A stretch of DNA of 64,000 nt from Micromonospora phaseoli. Lineage in GTDB: Bacteria; Actinomycetota; Actinomycetes; Mycobacteriales; Micromonosporaceae. Below the pieces are notes generated by a model. That model ran no database searches and was not told the origin of the DNA. It saw nothing but the letters and a program-made list of their open reading frames with translations. Location: assembly GCF_900109115.1 (NCBI RefSeq), contig NZ_FNYV01000013.1:93531-157530 (forward strand). The letters are read 5' to 3'. A program made the position numbers and the translations under genes. Below are positions 1 to 8,124 of the stretch, in pieces (the stretch's first letter is position 1; every line of letters starts with the position of its first letter).

Positions 1-447
1 CTCGGCGAGCGCGACGACACGCTGCCGCGGCGGCTCGACCCGCGGGTGCAGCATCCGTTCACCGACTGGCTGAAGGTGCTGACCGACCGACGCGCCCCGC
101 TGTCGGTCTCGCCGGCCATGGCGCCGCCCGGAGCGACCGGCAGCTGCTACTCGGTGGAGACCACGGTCGCCTCGATCAACTCGCCGCTGGACGCGGGCAT
201 CTACTGCTTCGACGCCGACGGCACCCCGACGGCGGTACGGGCGGCGTTCGGCACGCTGACGCTGGCCGCGCCGCCTGAGCCGGCACCGACCACCGTGGCG
301 CTCGCCGGACCGGTGGTGGAGGCCGAGCCGCTGGGCATGGCGGCACCACCTGTCGAACCGTCCTCGCCGATCAGCACCGAACCCGGCAGCACCGAGCCCG
401 GCGGCACTGTGCCAGGCGGCACCGGGCCGGACGCGGCAACGCCCTGA
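1..447 (+). CDS. C-terminal part of an unknown protein (5' truncated by the window)
   Basis: Frame 1 is open from the first base to a TGA at 445-447, so this is the end of a longer gene. The visible part has a compact segment with two cysteines (GSCYSVETTVAS and GIYCFDADG) that looks like a small beta-rich extracellular domain. It is followed by about 60 residues rich in Pro, Gly, Thr and Glu, including repeated PGS/PGG units. A low-complexity tail of this kind is typical of secreted or surface proteins, but no family is recognised. An ATG at 46 is internal. Function unknown. Confidence 0.6.
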   Translation, partial: LGERDDTLPRRLDPRVQHPFTDWLKVLTDRRAPLSVSPAMAPPGATGSCYSVETTVASINSPLDAGIYCFDADGTPTAVRAAFGTLTLAAPPEPAPTTVALAGPVVEAEPLGMAAPPVEPSSPISTEPGSTEPGGTVPGGTGPDAATP

Positions 448-480
448 CGATAAGTCCGTTACGGGTGTTTTACCCCACAC

Positions 481-509
481 TTCACCACCCCCGGCAAGGC
501 TTTTAAAAC
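481..509 (+). promoter_or_regulatory. Possible promoter of the nitroreductase gene
   Basis: TTCACC at 481-486 and TAAAAC at 504-509 are separated by 17 bases, in a short AT-rich patch 23-51 bases before the ATG at 532. The -35 box is a poor match, so this is tentative. Confidence 0.3.
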
Positions 510-531
510 GCCCATACGGGACGCTCTTCGC

Positions 532-1080
532 ATGACCGACCTCACTCCGCTGCTCGCGTTCCGCTGGAGCCCCCGGTCCTTCGATCCGGTTGCGGAGCTG
601 ACCCACGCCGAGACGGCGACGCTGCTGGAAGCCGCCCGATGGGCGCCCTCCGTCGGCAACCGACAGCCCTGGCGATTCGCGGTGGGGCACCGTGAGGACG
701 AGACCTTCAAGCGGATCCTGGTCAATCTGCCGCCGGCCGACCAGCGGTGGGCCGGGCGCGCCAGCGTTCTGCTGCTCGCCGCGTACCGGCACGCCGGCAA
801 CCCGTTCGCGACGTACGACCTGGGCCAGGCGGTGGCCCACCTGACCGTCCAGGCCACCGCGCTGGGGTTGCACGTCCGTCAGGTGACCGACCTCGATCGC
901 GCCGGCCTGGTCGCCGATCTCGACCTGCCCCGCGACGTGCGACCGTGTGTGGTGGTGACGGTCGGCCAACTGGGCGATCCGTTCAGCCTCCCGGCCGACC
1001 TGCTGGCCGATGAGACCTCGCTACGGCACCGCCGACCACTGGCCGAACTGGTGATGAGCTGGGCAGACTCCGCGGTCTGA
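532..1080 (+). CDS. Nitroreductase-family flavoprotein
   Basis: 182-residue protein of the nitroreductase fold. Members bind FMN as dimers and use NAD(P)H to reduce nitroaromatics, quinones or related substrates. The N-terminal FRWSPRSFDP and the segment ARWAPSVGNRQPWRF (about residues 36-50) match the family's FMN-phosphate binding arginines and its S-x-x-N-x-Q-P-W motif. The C-terminal part (VVTVGQLGDP) corresponds to the conserved G-x-P region. At 182 residues it is slightly short for the family, and no extra domain is present. It stands alone between an unknown gene and leuA. The substrate cannot be inferred. Confidence 0.88.
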   Translation: MTDLTPLLAFRWSPRSFDPVAELTHAETATLLEAARWAPSVGNRQPWRFAVGHREDETFKRILVNLPPADQRWAGRASVLLLAAYRHAGNPFATYDLGQAVAHLTVQATALGLHVRQVTDLDRAGLVADLDLPRDVRPCVVVTVGQLGDPFSLPADLLADETSLRHRRPLAELVMSWADSAV

Positions 1081-1120
1081 GCCCTCTCGCGCGAGCCTCG
1101 TCCCAAAGTCCGGACCGACC

Positions 1121-1150
1121 TTCCCAGACGCCGTCCCATCACGTAGTGTC
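1121..1150 (+). promoter_or_regulatory. Possible promoter for the leuA leader transcript
   Basis: TTCCCA at 1121-1126 and TAGTGT at 1145-1150 (fits TAnnnT) are 18 bases apart. Transcription would begin near 1157, only two bases before the leader-peptide ATG at 1159. The leader would therefore be translated from a nearly leaderless RNA, which explains why no Shine-Dalgarno sequence is visible. Confidence 0.35.
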
Positions 1151-1158
1151 ACTCTGTC

Positions 1159-1203
1159 ATGTGGCAGGCGCACCTTCTCCTTGGTCGCCGCGACGAGGCC
1201 TGA
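1159..1203 (+). CDS. leuA leader peptide (14 residues with Leu-Leu-Leu)
   Basis: A short open frame reads M-W-Q-A-H-L-L-L-G-R-R-D-E-A and stops at TGA 1201-1203. The three consecutive leucine codons are CTT, CTC and CTT at 1174-1182. CTT is rare in this genome, where CTG and CTC dominate. A run of rare Leu codons just ahead of an RNA hairpin, upstream of the committed gene of leucine synthesis, is the standard design of ribosome-mediated attenuation. Such leaders are known for leuA in actinobacteria. The peptide overlaps the left arm of the hairpin (1188-1198), so ribosome position can control folding. Confidence 0.6.
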   Translation: MWQAHLLLGRRDEA

Positions 1204-1223
1204 CGGCCGGCACCTCGTCGCGG
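1188..1223 (+). promoter_or_regulatory. Attenuator hairpin upstream of leuA
   Basis: Perfect 11-bp inverted repeat: arm 1188-1198 and arm 1213-1223, with a 14-base loop that contains GGCC/GGCC able to extend the stem. The left arm lies in the last codons of the leader peptide. A ribosome stalled at the Leu codons (1174-1182) would sit just before or over the left arm. One that finishes at 1201-1203 would leave different RNA free. I did not identify the alternative (antiterminator) fold with certainty. There is a weak T-rich stretch at 1256-1262. Confidence 0.5.
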
Positions 1224-1318
1224 AGTCGAACCGCGCCGCCAGCACTGTCTCGGATCTTTTGTTCGGCACCGCTGCCGACTTTCGCTGCTGACCCACATGA
1301 CCACAGGAGAACTCCGCC

Positions 1319-3076
1319 ATGGCTCACCCAGCCGGCACCACCGACGTTGACTCCGATCCCATCGCCCGACAGCGTCCCAGCCGGATGCCGTACCAGCGGT
1401 ACCAGCCGTACCAGCAGCAGTTCCCGATCGCCCTGCCCGACCGCAGCTGGCCCACCCGGCAGGTCGAGGTCGCGCCGCGCTGGTGTGCGGTCGACCTGCG
1501 CGACGGCAACCAGGCGCTGATCGACCCGATGTCGCCGGAGCGCAAGCGACGGATGTTCCAGCTCCTGGTGCAGATGGGCTACAAGGAGATCGAGGTCGGC
1601 TTCCCGTCGGCCAGCCAGACCGACTACGACTTCGTCCGGCAGCTGATCGAGCAGGACCTGATCCCCGACGACGTCACGATCCAGGTGCTGACCCAGTGTC
1701 GGGAACACCTGATCGACCGGACCTTCGCCTCGCTGCGTGGCGCCCGCCGGGCGATCGTGCACTTCTACAACTCCACCTCCACGTTGCAGCGCCGGGTAGT
1801 GTTCGGGCTGGACCGCGACGGCATCACCGACATCGCCACCACCGGCGCCCGGCTGTGCCAGAAGTACGCCGAGATCCACACCCCGGACACCGAGATCCAC
1901 TACGAGTACTCGCCCGAGTCGTACACCGGCACCGAGCTGGAGTACGCGCTGGACGTCTGCGCCAAGGTCATCGAGGTGGTCGACCCGACCCCGGACCGCA
2001 AGCTGATCGTCAACCTGCCGGCCACCGTCGAGATGGCCATGCCGAACGTGTACGCCGACTCGATCGAGTGGATGCACCGGCACCTGCCCCGGCGCGACAG
2101 CCTGGTGCTCAGCCTGCACCCGCACAACGACCGGGGCACCGGGGTCGCCGCCGCCGAGCTGGGCCTGCTGGCCGGGGCCGACCGGATCGAGGGCTGCCTG
2201 TTCGGCAACGGCGAGCGCACCGGCAACGTCGACCTGGTGACGCTGGGGTTGAACCTCTTCTCCCAGGGCATCGACCCGATGATCGACTTCTCCGACATCG
2301 ACGAGATCAAGCGGGCCGTCGAGTACTGCAACCAGCTGCCCGTACCCGAGCGCCACCCGTACGCCGGCGACCTCGTCTACACCGCCTTCTCCGGATCCCA
2401 CCAGGACGCCATCAACAAGGGCTTCGCCGCGCTGGAGGCCGACGCCGCGGCGGCCGGCGCGCCGGTCGACCAGTTCACCTGGGCGGTGCCCTACCTGCCG
2501 ATCGACCCGAAGGACCTGGGCCGCAGCTACGAGGCGGTGATCCGGGTCAACTCGCAGTCCGGCAAGGGCGGCGTCGCGTACATCATGAAGACCGAGCACC
2601 AGCTCGACCTGCCACGCCGGCTCCAGATCGAGTTCTCGGGCGTGGTGCAGGAGGTCACCGACCACGACGGCGGCGAGGTCTCACCGGCCACCATGTGGCA
2701 GATCTTCGCCGGGCAGTACCTGCTCGACCACCAGACCGACCCGGCGGTGACCCTGACCGAGTACGCCATCGGCACCGCCGACGGCAAGGTCGAGATCACC
2801 GCCCAGGTCGGCGTCGCCGGGCAGCCGCGTTCGGTCACCGCGATCGGCAACGGCCCGATCGACGCGTACGTCAACGGGCTCGGCTCGGCCGGCGTGAGCG
2901 TACGCGTGCTCGACTACCACGAGCACGCGCTCTCCTCGGGCGGGGACGCGCAGGCCGCCGCGTACGTCGAGTGCGAGGTCGATGGGCGGACGGTCTGGGG
3001 CGTCGGCATGGACGCCAACATCGTCACCGCCTCCATCAAGGCGGTCACCAGCGCCGTCAACCGCGCCCGCCGCTGA
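1319..3076 (+). CDS. leuA: 2-isopropylmalate synthase
   Basis: 585-residue enzyme that condenses acetyl-CoA with 2-oxoisovalerate, the committed step of leucine synthesis. The TIM-barrel part carries the signature DLRDGNQAL (residues 59-67, with the metal-binding Asp62), LHPHNDRG (metal-ligand histidines 267 and 269) and GNGERTGN (from residue 296). The C-terminal quarter (about residues 450-580) is the leucine-binding regulatory domain, containing GNGPIDAYVNGL. Length and an extended N-terminus match the actinobacterial type. The start is set by AGGAGA at 1305-1310, eight bases before the ATG. Upstream lies a leader peptide with three Leu codons and a hairpin, so transcription is probably attenuated by leucyl-tRNA supply. 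A strong palindrome follows the stop. Confidence 0.97.
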   Translation: MAHPAGTTDVDSDPIARQRPSRMPYQRYQPYQQQFPIALPDRSWPTRQVEVAPRWCAVDLRDGNQALIDPMSPERKRRMFQLLVQMGYKEIEVGFPSASQTDYDFVRQLIEQDLIPDDVTIQVLTQCREHLIDRTFASLRGARRAIVHFYNSTSTLQRRVVFGLDRDGITDIATTGARLCQKYAEIHTPDTEIHYEYSPESYTGTELEYALDVCAKVIEVVDPTPDRKLIVNLPATVEMAMPNVYADSIEWMHRHLPRRDSLVLSLHPHNDRGTGVAAAELGLLAGADRIEGCLFGNGERTGNVDLVTLGLNLFSQGIDPMIDFSDIDEIKRAVEYCNQLPVPERHPYAGDLVYTAFSGSHQDAINKGFAALEADAAAAGAPVDQFTWAVPYLPIDPKDLGRSYEAVIRVNSQSGKGGVAYIMKTEHQLDLPRRLQIEFSGVVQEVTDHDGGEVSPATMWQIFAGQYLLDHQTDPAVTLTEYAIGTADGKVEITAQVGVAGQPRSVTAIGNGPIDAYVNGLGSAGVSVRVLDYHEHALSSGGDAQAAAYVECEVDGRTVWGVGMDANIVTASIKAVTSAVNRARR

Positions 3077-3082
3077 GGTGCA

Positions 3083-3140
3083 AGGAAGGGCCCCTTGTTA
3101 ACACCGGCCGAGCCGTGGGCGTTAACAAGGGGCCCTTCCT
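3083..3140. terminator. 20-bp perfect inverted repeat between convergent leuA and MFS gene
   Basis: Arms at 3083-3102 and 3121-3140 are exact reverse complements (20 of 20), each built on GGGCCCC next to GTTAAC, with an 18-base loop. The position between convergent genes suits a bidirectional terminator. The arm sequence recurs imperfectly at 3152-3172, so this looks like an interspersed repeat family as well as a terminator. From memory, similar sequences are common between genes of Micromonospora; this was not checked. Confidence 0.75.
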
Positions 3141-3151
3141 ATACAGAATCC

Positions 3152-3172
3152 GTTAACAAGGGCCCCCTCCTT
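3152..3172 (+). repeat. Third, imperfect copy of the GTTAAC/GGGCCCC repeat arm
   Basis: Starts GTTAACAAGGGCCCC like the right arm at 3121-3140, then diverges (one G fewer, extra Cs). It is a direct repeat of that arm 31 bases downstream and abuts the stop codon of the MFS gene at 3181. Confidence 0.6.
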
Positions 3173-3180
3173 ACATCCGG

Positions 3181-4677
3181 TTATTTCGGGGTGGAGACCG
3201 GCATCGAGTGGCAGGGCTGGGCGGGCGGCGGTCGTCGGGCCGGACGACGTACCAGCAGGACGGCGATGGCCGCGCCGGCCAGCAGCAGCCCGGCGCACCA
3301 GAGCAGCGCGCCACGATATGCGGCGGTGAGTTCGGCGGGTTGCTCGTAGCCGGCACCGGAGAGACCGACCAGCAGCGGCAGGGCCGCCACCGCCAACAGG
3401 CCGCCGACCCGGGAGGCGGCGTTGTTGAAGCCGCTCGCCACCCCCGCGAAGCGGTCCTCGACGGCGGCCAGCACCGAGGCCGTCAGCGGCGCCACCACCA
3501 GGGTCAGCCCGGCCCCGAACAGCGCCACACCGGGCAGCACCTGACCCCAGTACGAGGCACCCGGTGAGACCTCGCGCAGCATCAACAGGCCGCCGGCGGC
3601 CAGTACCGGGCCGACCGTCAACGGCAGCCGTGGCCCGATCCTCGTGGACAGCGCCCCGGCACCGGGCGAGCCGATCAGCAGCAGCAGCGTCATCGGCAGC
3701 AGCGCCAGGCCGGTGAGCAGCGCCGACCAGTCGAGCACGTTCTGCAGGTAGACGGCGATGAAGAAGGTGAACCCGCCGAGCGCGGCGTAGACCAGCACGG
3801 TGAAGACGTTCAGCACCGAGAACAGCCGGCTGCCGAACAGGCCGGTGGGCAGCATGGCGGCCTCACCGCGCCGCCGCTCGACGAACACGAAGGCCACCGC
3901 GGCGAGCACCGCGACCAGTGCCGCCGCCAGTACGGCCGGCGAGTGCAGGCCGCGCCCGGGCGCGTCGACCAGGGCGTACGTAACACCGGCCAGACCGAGC
4001 GCGCCGAGCAGCGCCCCCGCCACGTCGAACCGGCGCGCCCCCCGGGTCCGAGAGACGCTCTCGTCCCGGCTCTCCGGCACCCAGCGAAGGGTTGCCAGCA
4101 CCACGAGCACGGCCAACGGCACGTTCAGGAAGAAGATCCACCGCCAAGAGAGCGCGTCGATCAGCCAGCCGCCGATGAACGGGCCGAGCGCGGTGGAGAC
4201 GCCGGACAGGCCCGACCACGCCCCGATCGTCTTCGCCCGGTCGTCCGGGTGGAAGCTGGCCTGGAGCAGGGACAGCGAGCCCGGGGTCAGCAGCGCGCCG
4301 CCCGCGCCCTGCAGGAACCGCGCGGCCACCAGCCAGTCGGTCCGCAGGGCCAGCCCGCAGAGTACGGAGGCGATGGTGAACCAGACGACGCCGAGCAGGA
4401 AGATCCGTCGCCGCCCGAAGCGGTCGCCCAACGCCCCTCCGAGCAGCACGAACGCCGCGAGGGTGAGCAGGTAGCCGTTGACCGTCCACTGTAGGCCGGC
4501 GACGGAGGCGTCGAGTTCGGCGCCGAGTCGGGGCAGCGCCACGTTGACCACGGTGCTGTCCAGGAAGACCATCCCGGAGGCGAGCACGGCGGCGACGAGG
4601 GTGCCCCGGCCGGCGCTGCTTCGCAGCCGGAGGGCGTGCGCGGGTTCAGGCATGGGTACCAATCTGCCGTGCGTCAT
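3181..4677 (-). CDS. MFS multidrug exporter (DHA2/EmrB-QacA type, 14 TM)
   Basis: About 498 residues with roughly 14 hydrophobic segments. This matches the DHA2 family of proton-driven drug exporters in the cytoplasmic membrane. FLDSTVVNVALP in TM1 is the family motif with the membrane-embedded Asp. GGALGDRFGRRRIFLLG is the conserved loop 2-3 motif A, and LTPGSLSLLQASF in TM5 resembles the antiporter motif C region. The first ATG is at 4677; a second ATG at 4653 (MPEPAHALRL) is equally possible and neither has a clear ribosome site. The gene is divergent from the HNH lipoprotein and convergent with leuA. No regulator gene is adjacent and the substrate is unknown. Confidence 0.9.
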   Translation of the reverse strand: MTHGRLVPMPEPAHALRLRSSAGRGTLVAAVLASGMVFLDSTVVNVALPRLGAELDASVAGLQWTVNGYLLTLAAFVLLGGALGDRFGRRRIFLLGVVWFTIASVLCGLALRTDWLVAARFLQGAGGALLTPGSLSLLQASFHPDDRAKTIGAWSGLSGVSTALGPFIGGWLIDALSWRWIFFLNVPLAVLVVLATLRWVPESRDESVSRTRGARRFDVAGALLGALGLAGVTYALVDAPGRGLHSPAVLAAALVAVLAAVAFVFVERRRGEAAMLPTGLFGSRLFSVLNVFTVLVYAALGGFTFFIAVYLQNVLDWSALLTGLALLPMTLLLLIGSPGAGALSTRIGPRLPLTVGPVLAAGGLLMLREVSPGASYWGQVLPGVALFGAGLTLVVAPLTASVLAAVEDRFAGVASGFNNAASRVGGLLAVAALPLLVGLSGAGYEQPAELTAAYRGALLWCAGLLLAGAAIAVLLVRRPARRPPPAQPCHSMPVSTPK

Positions 4678-4761
4678 CTGTCAGACACCACGAAACGCCG
4701 AAACCTCGCCCGGGTACTGTGCGGGATCGCCGGAAGACCGCAAGCTGGAGAGGTGTCGTCT

Positions 4762-5421
4762 GTGCGTACCAGATCAGGATCCCGCGCCCTGGGGGCGCTC
4801 GCGCTCGCCGCGGCGCTGACCTTCGGCGCGGCCGGTTGCGTCCCGCTCGACGAGCAGGAGGCGCCGCCGAGCGGTGACGGCGGTACCGCCACCCAGATGC
4901 TCGACCAGCTCACCGTCGCCGAAGCCAGCTCGATGCGGGGCTACAGTCGCAGCCATTTCCCGCACTGGCGCAAGACCGGCCAGAACTGCGATGTCCGGGA
5001 CACCGTGCTGGAGCGCGACGGCAAGGACATCCGGCATTCCGGCTGCAACGTGGTGGGCGGCCGGTGGGAGAGCGTCTACGACGGGCGCTCCTTCACCGAC
5101 CCGTCCAGCGTGGACATCGATCACATGGTCCCGCTGGCCAACGCCTGGCGTTCCGGTGCCGACGACTGGGACGACACGAAACGCGGCAATTTCGCCAACG
5201 ACCTCGACCGACCGCAGCTCTTCGCGGTTTCCGCGTCCTCAAACCGGGCAAAGGGTGACCAGGATCCGTCCCAGTGGAAGCCACCAAGCCAGTCGTACTG
5301 GTGCCAGTACGCCGGTGACTGGGTGGCGGTGAAGCACCACTGGCGGTTGACGGTGACCAGCGCCGAGAAGGCCGCGCTGACCGACATGTTGGAGGGCTGC
5401 ACATGGGAGAGCAAGCCGTAA
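4762..5421 (+). CDS. HNH-family nuclease lipoprotein (GmrSD/DUF1524-like C-terminus)
   Basis: I chose the GTG at 4762 because GGAGAGG lies nine bases before it. An upstream ATG at 4636 would run into the divergent MFS gene. The 219-residue protein starts with a lipoprotein signal (VRTRSGSRALGALALAA, then FGAAGC with Cys26). The rest matches the secreted HNH endonuclease family. DIDHMVPL (residues 118-125) is the DxDHxxPL metal/catalytic motif, DLDRPQLFAVSASSNRAKGD supplies the downstream Asn161 and Lys164, and YWCQYAGDWVAVKHHW is the conserved C-terminal block. The likely role is an outward-facing, membrane-anchored DNase for nutrient or DNA processing. It overlaps the next gene by 19 bases. 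Confidence 0.85.
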   Translation: MRTRSGSRALGALALAAALTFGAAGCVPLDEQEAPPSGDGGTATQMLDQLTVAEASSMRGYSRSHFPHWRKTGQNCDVRDTVLERDGKDIRHSGCNVVGGRWESVYDGRSFTDPSSVDIDHMVPLANAWRSGADDWDDTKRGNFANDLDRPQLFAVSASSNRAKGDQDPSQWKPPSQSYWCQYAGDWVAVKHHWRLTVTSAEKAALTDMLEGCTWESKP

Positions 5422-5843
5422 CCGGCGCCGACGGTGCCCCGGCGCCCGGCTCCGGTGGGCAGGACGCCGCAGCCACCGGCAGTCCGCCGCCAGCCGGCCC
5501 GGCCACGGCCGGGATGACCGCCGACGGCACCGCCGCCCACGAGGTGCAGGTGCCGGGTGCCGGAATGGCCGCTGACGCCGGTGGCGCCACCGGCCCACAG
5601 AGCCGGACCACGGACATCGTGCCGGGGCCCGGCGGGGTGATGACCGACGAGGTCGGCGTGGTCACCGGCGAGTTGACCCTGCGCACCGACTTCGCCGACG
5701 GGCAGGTCACCCTGCACGTGCAGTACAAGGACGCCGACGAGTGGTACGTGGTCACCGGCGGCAAGGCGTCGCTGGGTGACGCCGCCGGGCTGGACGCGGT
5801 GCACAGCATCGCCGTCGGCCTGCTGAACCGTCCCGAGGGCTGA
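5403..5843 (+). CDS. Conserved hypothetical protein coupled to the HNH lipoprotein
   Basis: 146-residue protein whose ATG lies inside the 3' end of the HNH gene (19-base overlap, different frame), so it is probably translated by coupling. Residues 1-65 are a disordered Ala/Pro/Gly/Thr-rich stretch. The last 75 residues form a compact domain of alternating strands (GELTLRTDFADGQVTLHVQYKDADEWYVVTGG), followed by a helix with AGLDAVHSIAVGLL. There is no signal peptide or membrane segment. I do not recognise the family. The shared operon with a nuclease suggests, but does not show, a related role. Confidence 0.65.
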   Translation: MGEQAVTGADGAPAPGSGGQDAAATGSPPPAGPATAGMTADGTAAHEVQVPGAGMAADAGGATGPQSRTTDIVPGPGGVMTDEVGVVTGELTLRTDFADGQVTLHVQYKDADEWYVVTGGKASLGDAAGLDAVHSIAVGLLNRPEG

Positions 5844-5857
5844 ACCCGGCGCCCTGC

Positions 5858-6961
5858 CTACACGAAGGAGCCGGGTTCGCTGGGGGCCGAGACGACGCCG
5901 GGCTCCTCGCCCTCGCCCGCCGGGCGGATGATCTCCGCGCTCACCTTGTGCGGGCGAAGCTCGCCGCTGGCGATCTGCTCGGCCCAGTGGCAGGCGACCC
6001 GACTGGCGCCGATCTCCCGCAGCACCGGCCGCTCGTCGGCGCAGCGGGTCGGCTGCGCCCACGGGCACCGGGTGTGGAAGCGACAACCCGCCGGGGGGTT
6101 CGCCGGCGAGGGCAGGTCACCGGCGAGCAGGATCCGCTCCCGGCGGTCCTCCACGTCCGGATCCGGCACCGGCACCGCCGACATCAACGCCCGGGTGTAC
6201 GGGTGCAGCGGCTCGGTGTAGAGCCGGTCGCTCGGTGCCTCCTCGACCAGCGCACCCAGGTACATCACGCCGACCGTGTCGGAGATGTGGCGGACCACCG
6301 CCAGGTCGTGCGCGATCACCAGATAGGTCAGACCGAGGTTGTCCTGCAACTCGTCGAGCAGGTTGACCACCTGGGCCTGGATCGACACGTCCAGCGCGGA
6401 GACCGGCTCGTCGGCGACGATCAGCTCCGGCCCGAGCACCAGCGCGCGGGCGATGCCGATGCGCTGGCGCTGGCCGCCGGAGAACTCGTGCGGGTAGCGG
6501 GAGAGCGCCCAGCGCGGCAGCCCGACCTTGTCCAACGTCTCGGCGATGATCTTCCGCCGGCCGTCCCGGTCACCGCCGATGCCGTGCGTCTGCAGGCCCT
6601 CGGTGAGGATCGACTCGACGTTCTGCCGTGGGTCGAGGCTGGACATCGGATCTTGGAAGATCATCTGCATTCGCCGGCGCATCGTGCGCAACTTGCCGGA
6701 GGCCAGCTTGGTCAACTCGACCCCGTCGAAACTGACCTCCCCGGCGGTGGGCGGAGTGAGCTGGAGCAACGCCCGCCCGAGGGTGGACTTGCCGCAGCCG
6801 GACTCGCCGACCAACCCGTACGTCTGGCCGCGCCGGATGCTCAGGTCGACGCCGTCGACCGCCTTGACGTGGCCGACCGTCCGGTCGAACAGCACCCCCC
6901 GCTTGATCGGGAAGTGCACTTTCAGGTCCCGGACCTCGACGAGGATGTCGCTGTCGGTCAT
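5858..6961 (-). CDS. Oligopeptide/dipeptide ABC importer ATPase (DppF/OppF type)
   Basis: 367-residue ATPase, last gene of the importer operon. Walker A is GESGCGKST (residues 52-60), the signature is SGGQRQRIGIARAL, and Walker B is LIVADEPVSALD. The C-terminal oligopeptide-transporter extension has CRFHTRCPW, the Cys motif that binds an iron-sulfur cluster in some Opp/Dpp ATPases. The start at 6961 is preceded by GGAGGAG, and its ATGA overlaps the stop of the DppD-like gene by four bases. The open frame continues far upstream but has no such signals there. With the DppD-like ATPase it should form the heterodimeric motor of the importer. Confidence 0.93.
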   Translation of the reverse strand: MTDSDILVEVRDLKVHFPIKRGVLFDRTVGHVKAVDGVDLSIRRGQTYGLVGESGCGKSTLGRALLQLTPPTAGEVSFDGVELTKLASGKLRTMRRRMQMIFQDPMSSLDPRQNVESILTEGLQTHGIGGDRDGRRKIIAETLDKVGLPRWALSRYPHEFSGGQRQRIGIARALVLGPELIVADEPVSALDVSIQAQVVNLLDELQDNLGLTYLVIAHDLAVVRHISDTVGVMYLGALVEEAPSDRLYTEPLHPYTRALMSAVPVPDPDVEDRRERILLAGDLPSPANPPAGCRFHTRCPWAQPTRCADERPVLREIGASRVACHWAEQIASGELRPHKVSAEIIRPAGEGEEPGVVSAPSEPGSFV

Positions 6962-8115
6962 GACTTCTCCTCCTCGCGCGGCGCCGGCACCGGGCCACCG
7001 GCCGGCGTGCCCGCATCCAGGGCCTCGGCACCGATGACCGGCGCCGGCCCGTCGCCGTCGGCGGTATCCGCCGACTCGGCCGCCGCAATCGACGACGCCG
7101 CCGCGGTCGGCGACGCCGCTGCGGTGGTGGGCACGATGCCGGGCAGCGGGGCCGGGTTGATGCAACGGTAGCTACGGCCGTCGTGGGTGAGCACCAGATC
7201 CGGCGGTTCGCCGACGCAGGCGTCCACCCGGCGGGTGCAGCGTGGGGCGAAGGCACAGCCCTCCGGCCACGGCAGCAGGTCCCGTACCGAGCCGGGGATC
7301 GGGTTGAGCCGCTCTCCGCGCCCGGCGTCCAGGCGCGGCACCGAGGCGAGCAACCCCACGGTGTACGGGTGCCGTGGCTCGCGGAACAGCGGACGCCGCC
7401 GCGCGGTCTCCACCACCCGACCGCCGTAGAGCACGTTGACCGTGTCGCACATGCCGGCCACCACGCCCAGGTCGTGCGTGATCATCACCAGCGCGGTGCC
7501 GGAGCCGCGGACCAGGTCCTTCAGCAACTCCAGGATCTGCGCCTGGATGGTGACGTCCAGGGCGGTCGTCGGCTCGTCGGCGATCAGCAACCGGGGCTGG
7601 CAGGCCACCGCCATGGCGATCAGGGCGCGCTGGCGCATCCCACCGGAGAGCTGGTGGGGGTACTCCTTCAGCCGCCGCTTCGGGTCGGGGATGCCCACCC
7701 GGTCCAGCAACTCGGCGGCCTCCTTCGCCGCCGCGTCCCCCTTCATGCCACGGTGCCGGGTCAGCACCTCGGTCACCTGGAGGCCGATCGGTACGACCGG
7801 ATTCAGCGACGACAGCGGGTCCTGGAAGATCATCGCGATGTCCCGGCCCCGGATGTCCCGCCGCGACCGGTCGTCGAGCTGGAGCAGGTCGGTGCCGTCG
7901 AACATCGCCTTGCCGCCGACCCGCAGGCCGGGCTGCTTGGGCAGCAGCCCCATGATCGCCAGCGAGGTGACCGATTTGCCGCAACCGGACTCGCCGACCA
8001 GGCCGACCACGTCCCCGGCGTCCACGGAGAAGGAAACCCCGTCGACGGCCCGCACGGTCCGCTGACCGCGTCGCGCGAAGGTGACGGAGAGGTCGTCCAC
8101 TTCGAGTAGTGCCAT
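6958..8115 (-). CDS. Oligopeptide/dipeptide ABC importer ATPase (DppD/OppD type)
   Basis: 385 residues. Walker A is GESGCGKSV (residues 41-49). The signature region is LSGGMRQRALIAMAV, Walker B is LLIADEPTTALD, and the switch His is in MITHDLGVV. The oligopeptide C-terminal motif is CAFAPRCTRRVDAC. Unusually, the final 55-60 residues are a disordered Ala/Pro/Asp-rich tail ending in EEEKS, beyond the normal OppD end. The gene starts nine bases after the permease stop and overlaps the DppF-like start by four bases. It is the second ATPase subunit of the importer. Confidence 0.93.
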   Translation of the reverse strand: MALLEVDDLSVTFARRGQRTVRAVDGVSFSVDAGDVVGLVGESGCGKSVTSLAIMGLLPKQPGLRVGGKAMFDGTDLLQLDDRSRRDIRGRDIAMIFQDPLSSLNPVVPIGLQVTEVLTRHRGMKGDAAAKEAAELLDRVGIPDPKRRLKEYPHQLSGGMRQRALIAMAVACQPRLLIADEPTTALDVTIQAQILELLKDLVRGSGTALVMITHDLGVVAGMCDTVNVLYGGRVVETARRRPLFREPRHPYTVGLLASVPRLDAGRGERLNPIPGSVRDLLPWPEGCAFAPRCTRRVDACVGEPPDLVLTHDGRSYRCINPAPLPGIVPTTAAASPTAAASSIAAAESADTADGDGPAPVIGAEALDAGTPAGGPVPAPREEEKS

Positions 8116-8124
8116 GGAGAGAAC

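Noticed and set aside
1157..2665. A 502-codon minus-strand frame across leuA
   Set aside because: leuA on the plus strand accounts for the sequence; the antisense frame has no motif.
3095..3349. Plus-strand frame starting in the palindromic repeat after leuA
   Set aside because: It runs antisense into the MFS gene and its first part is the repeat itself.
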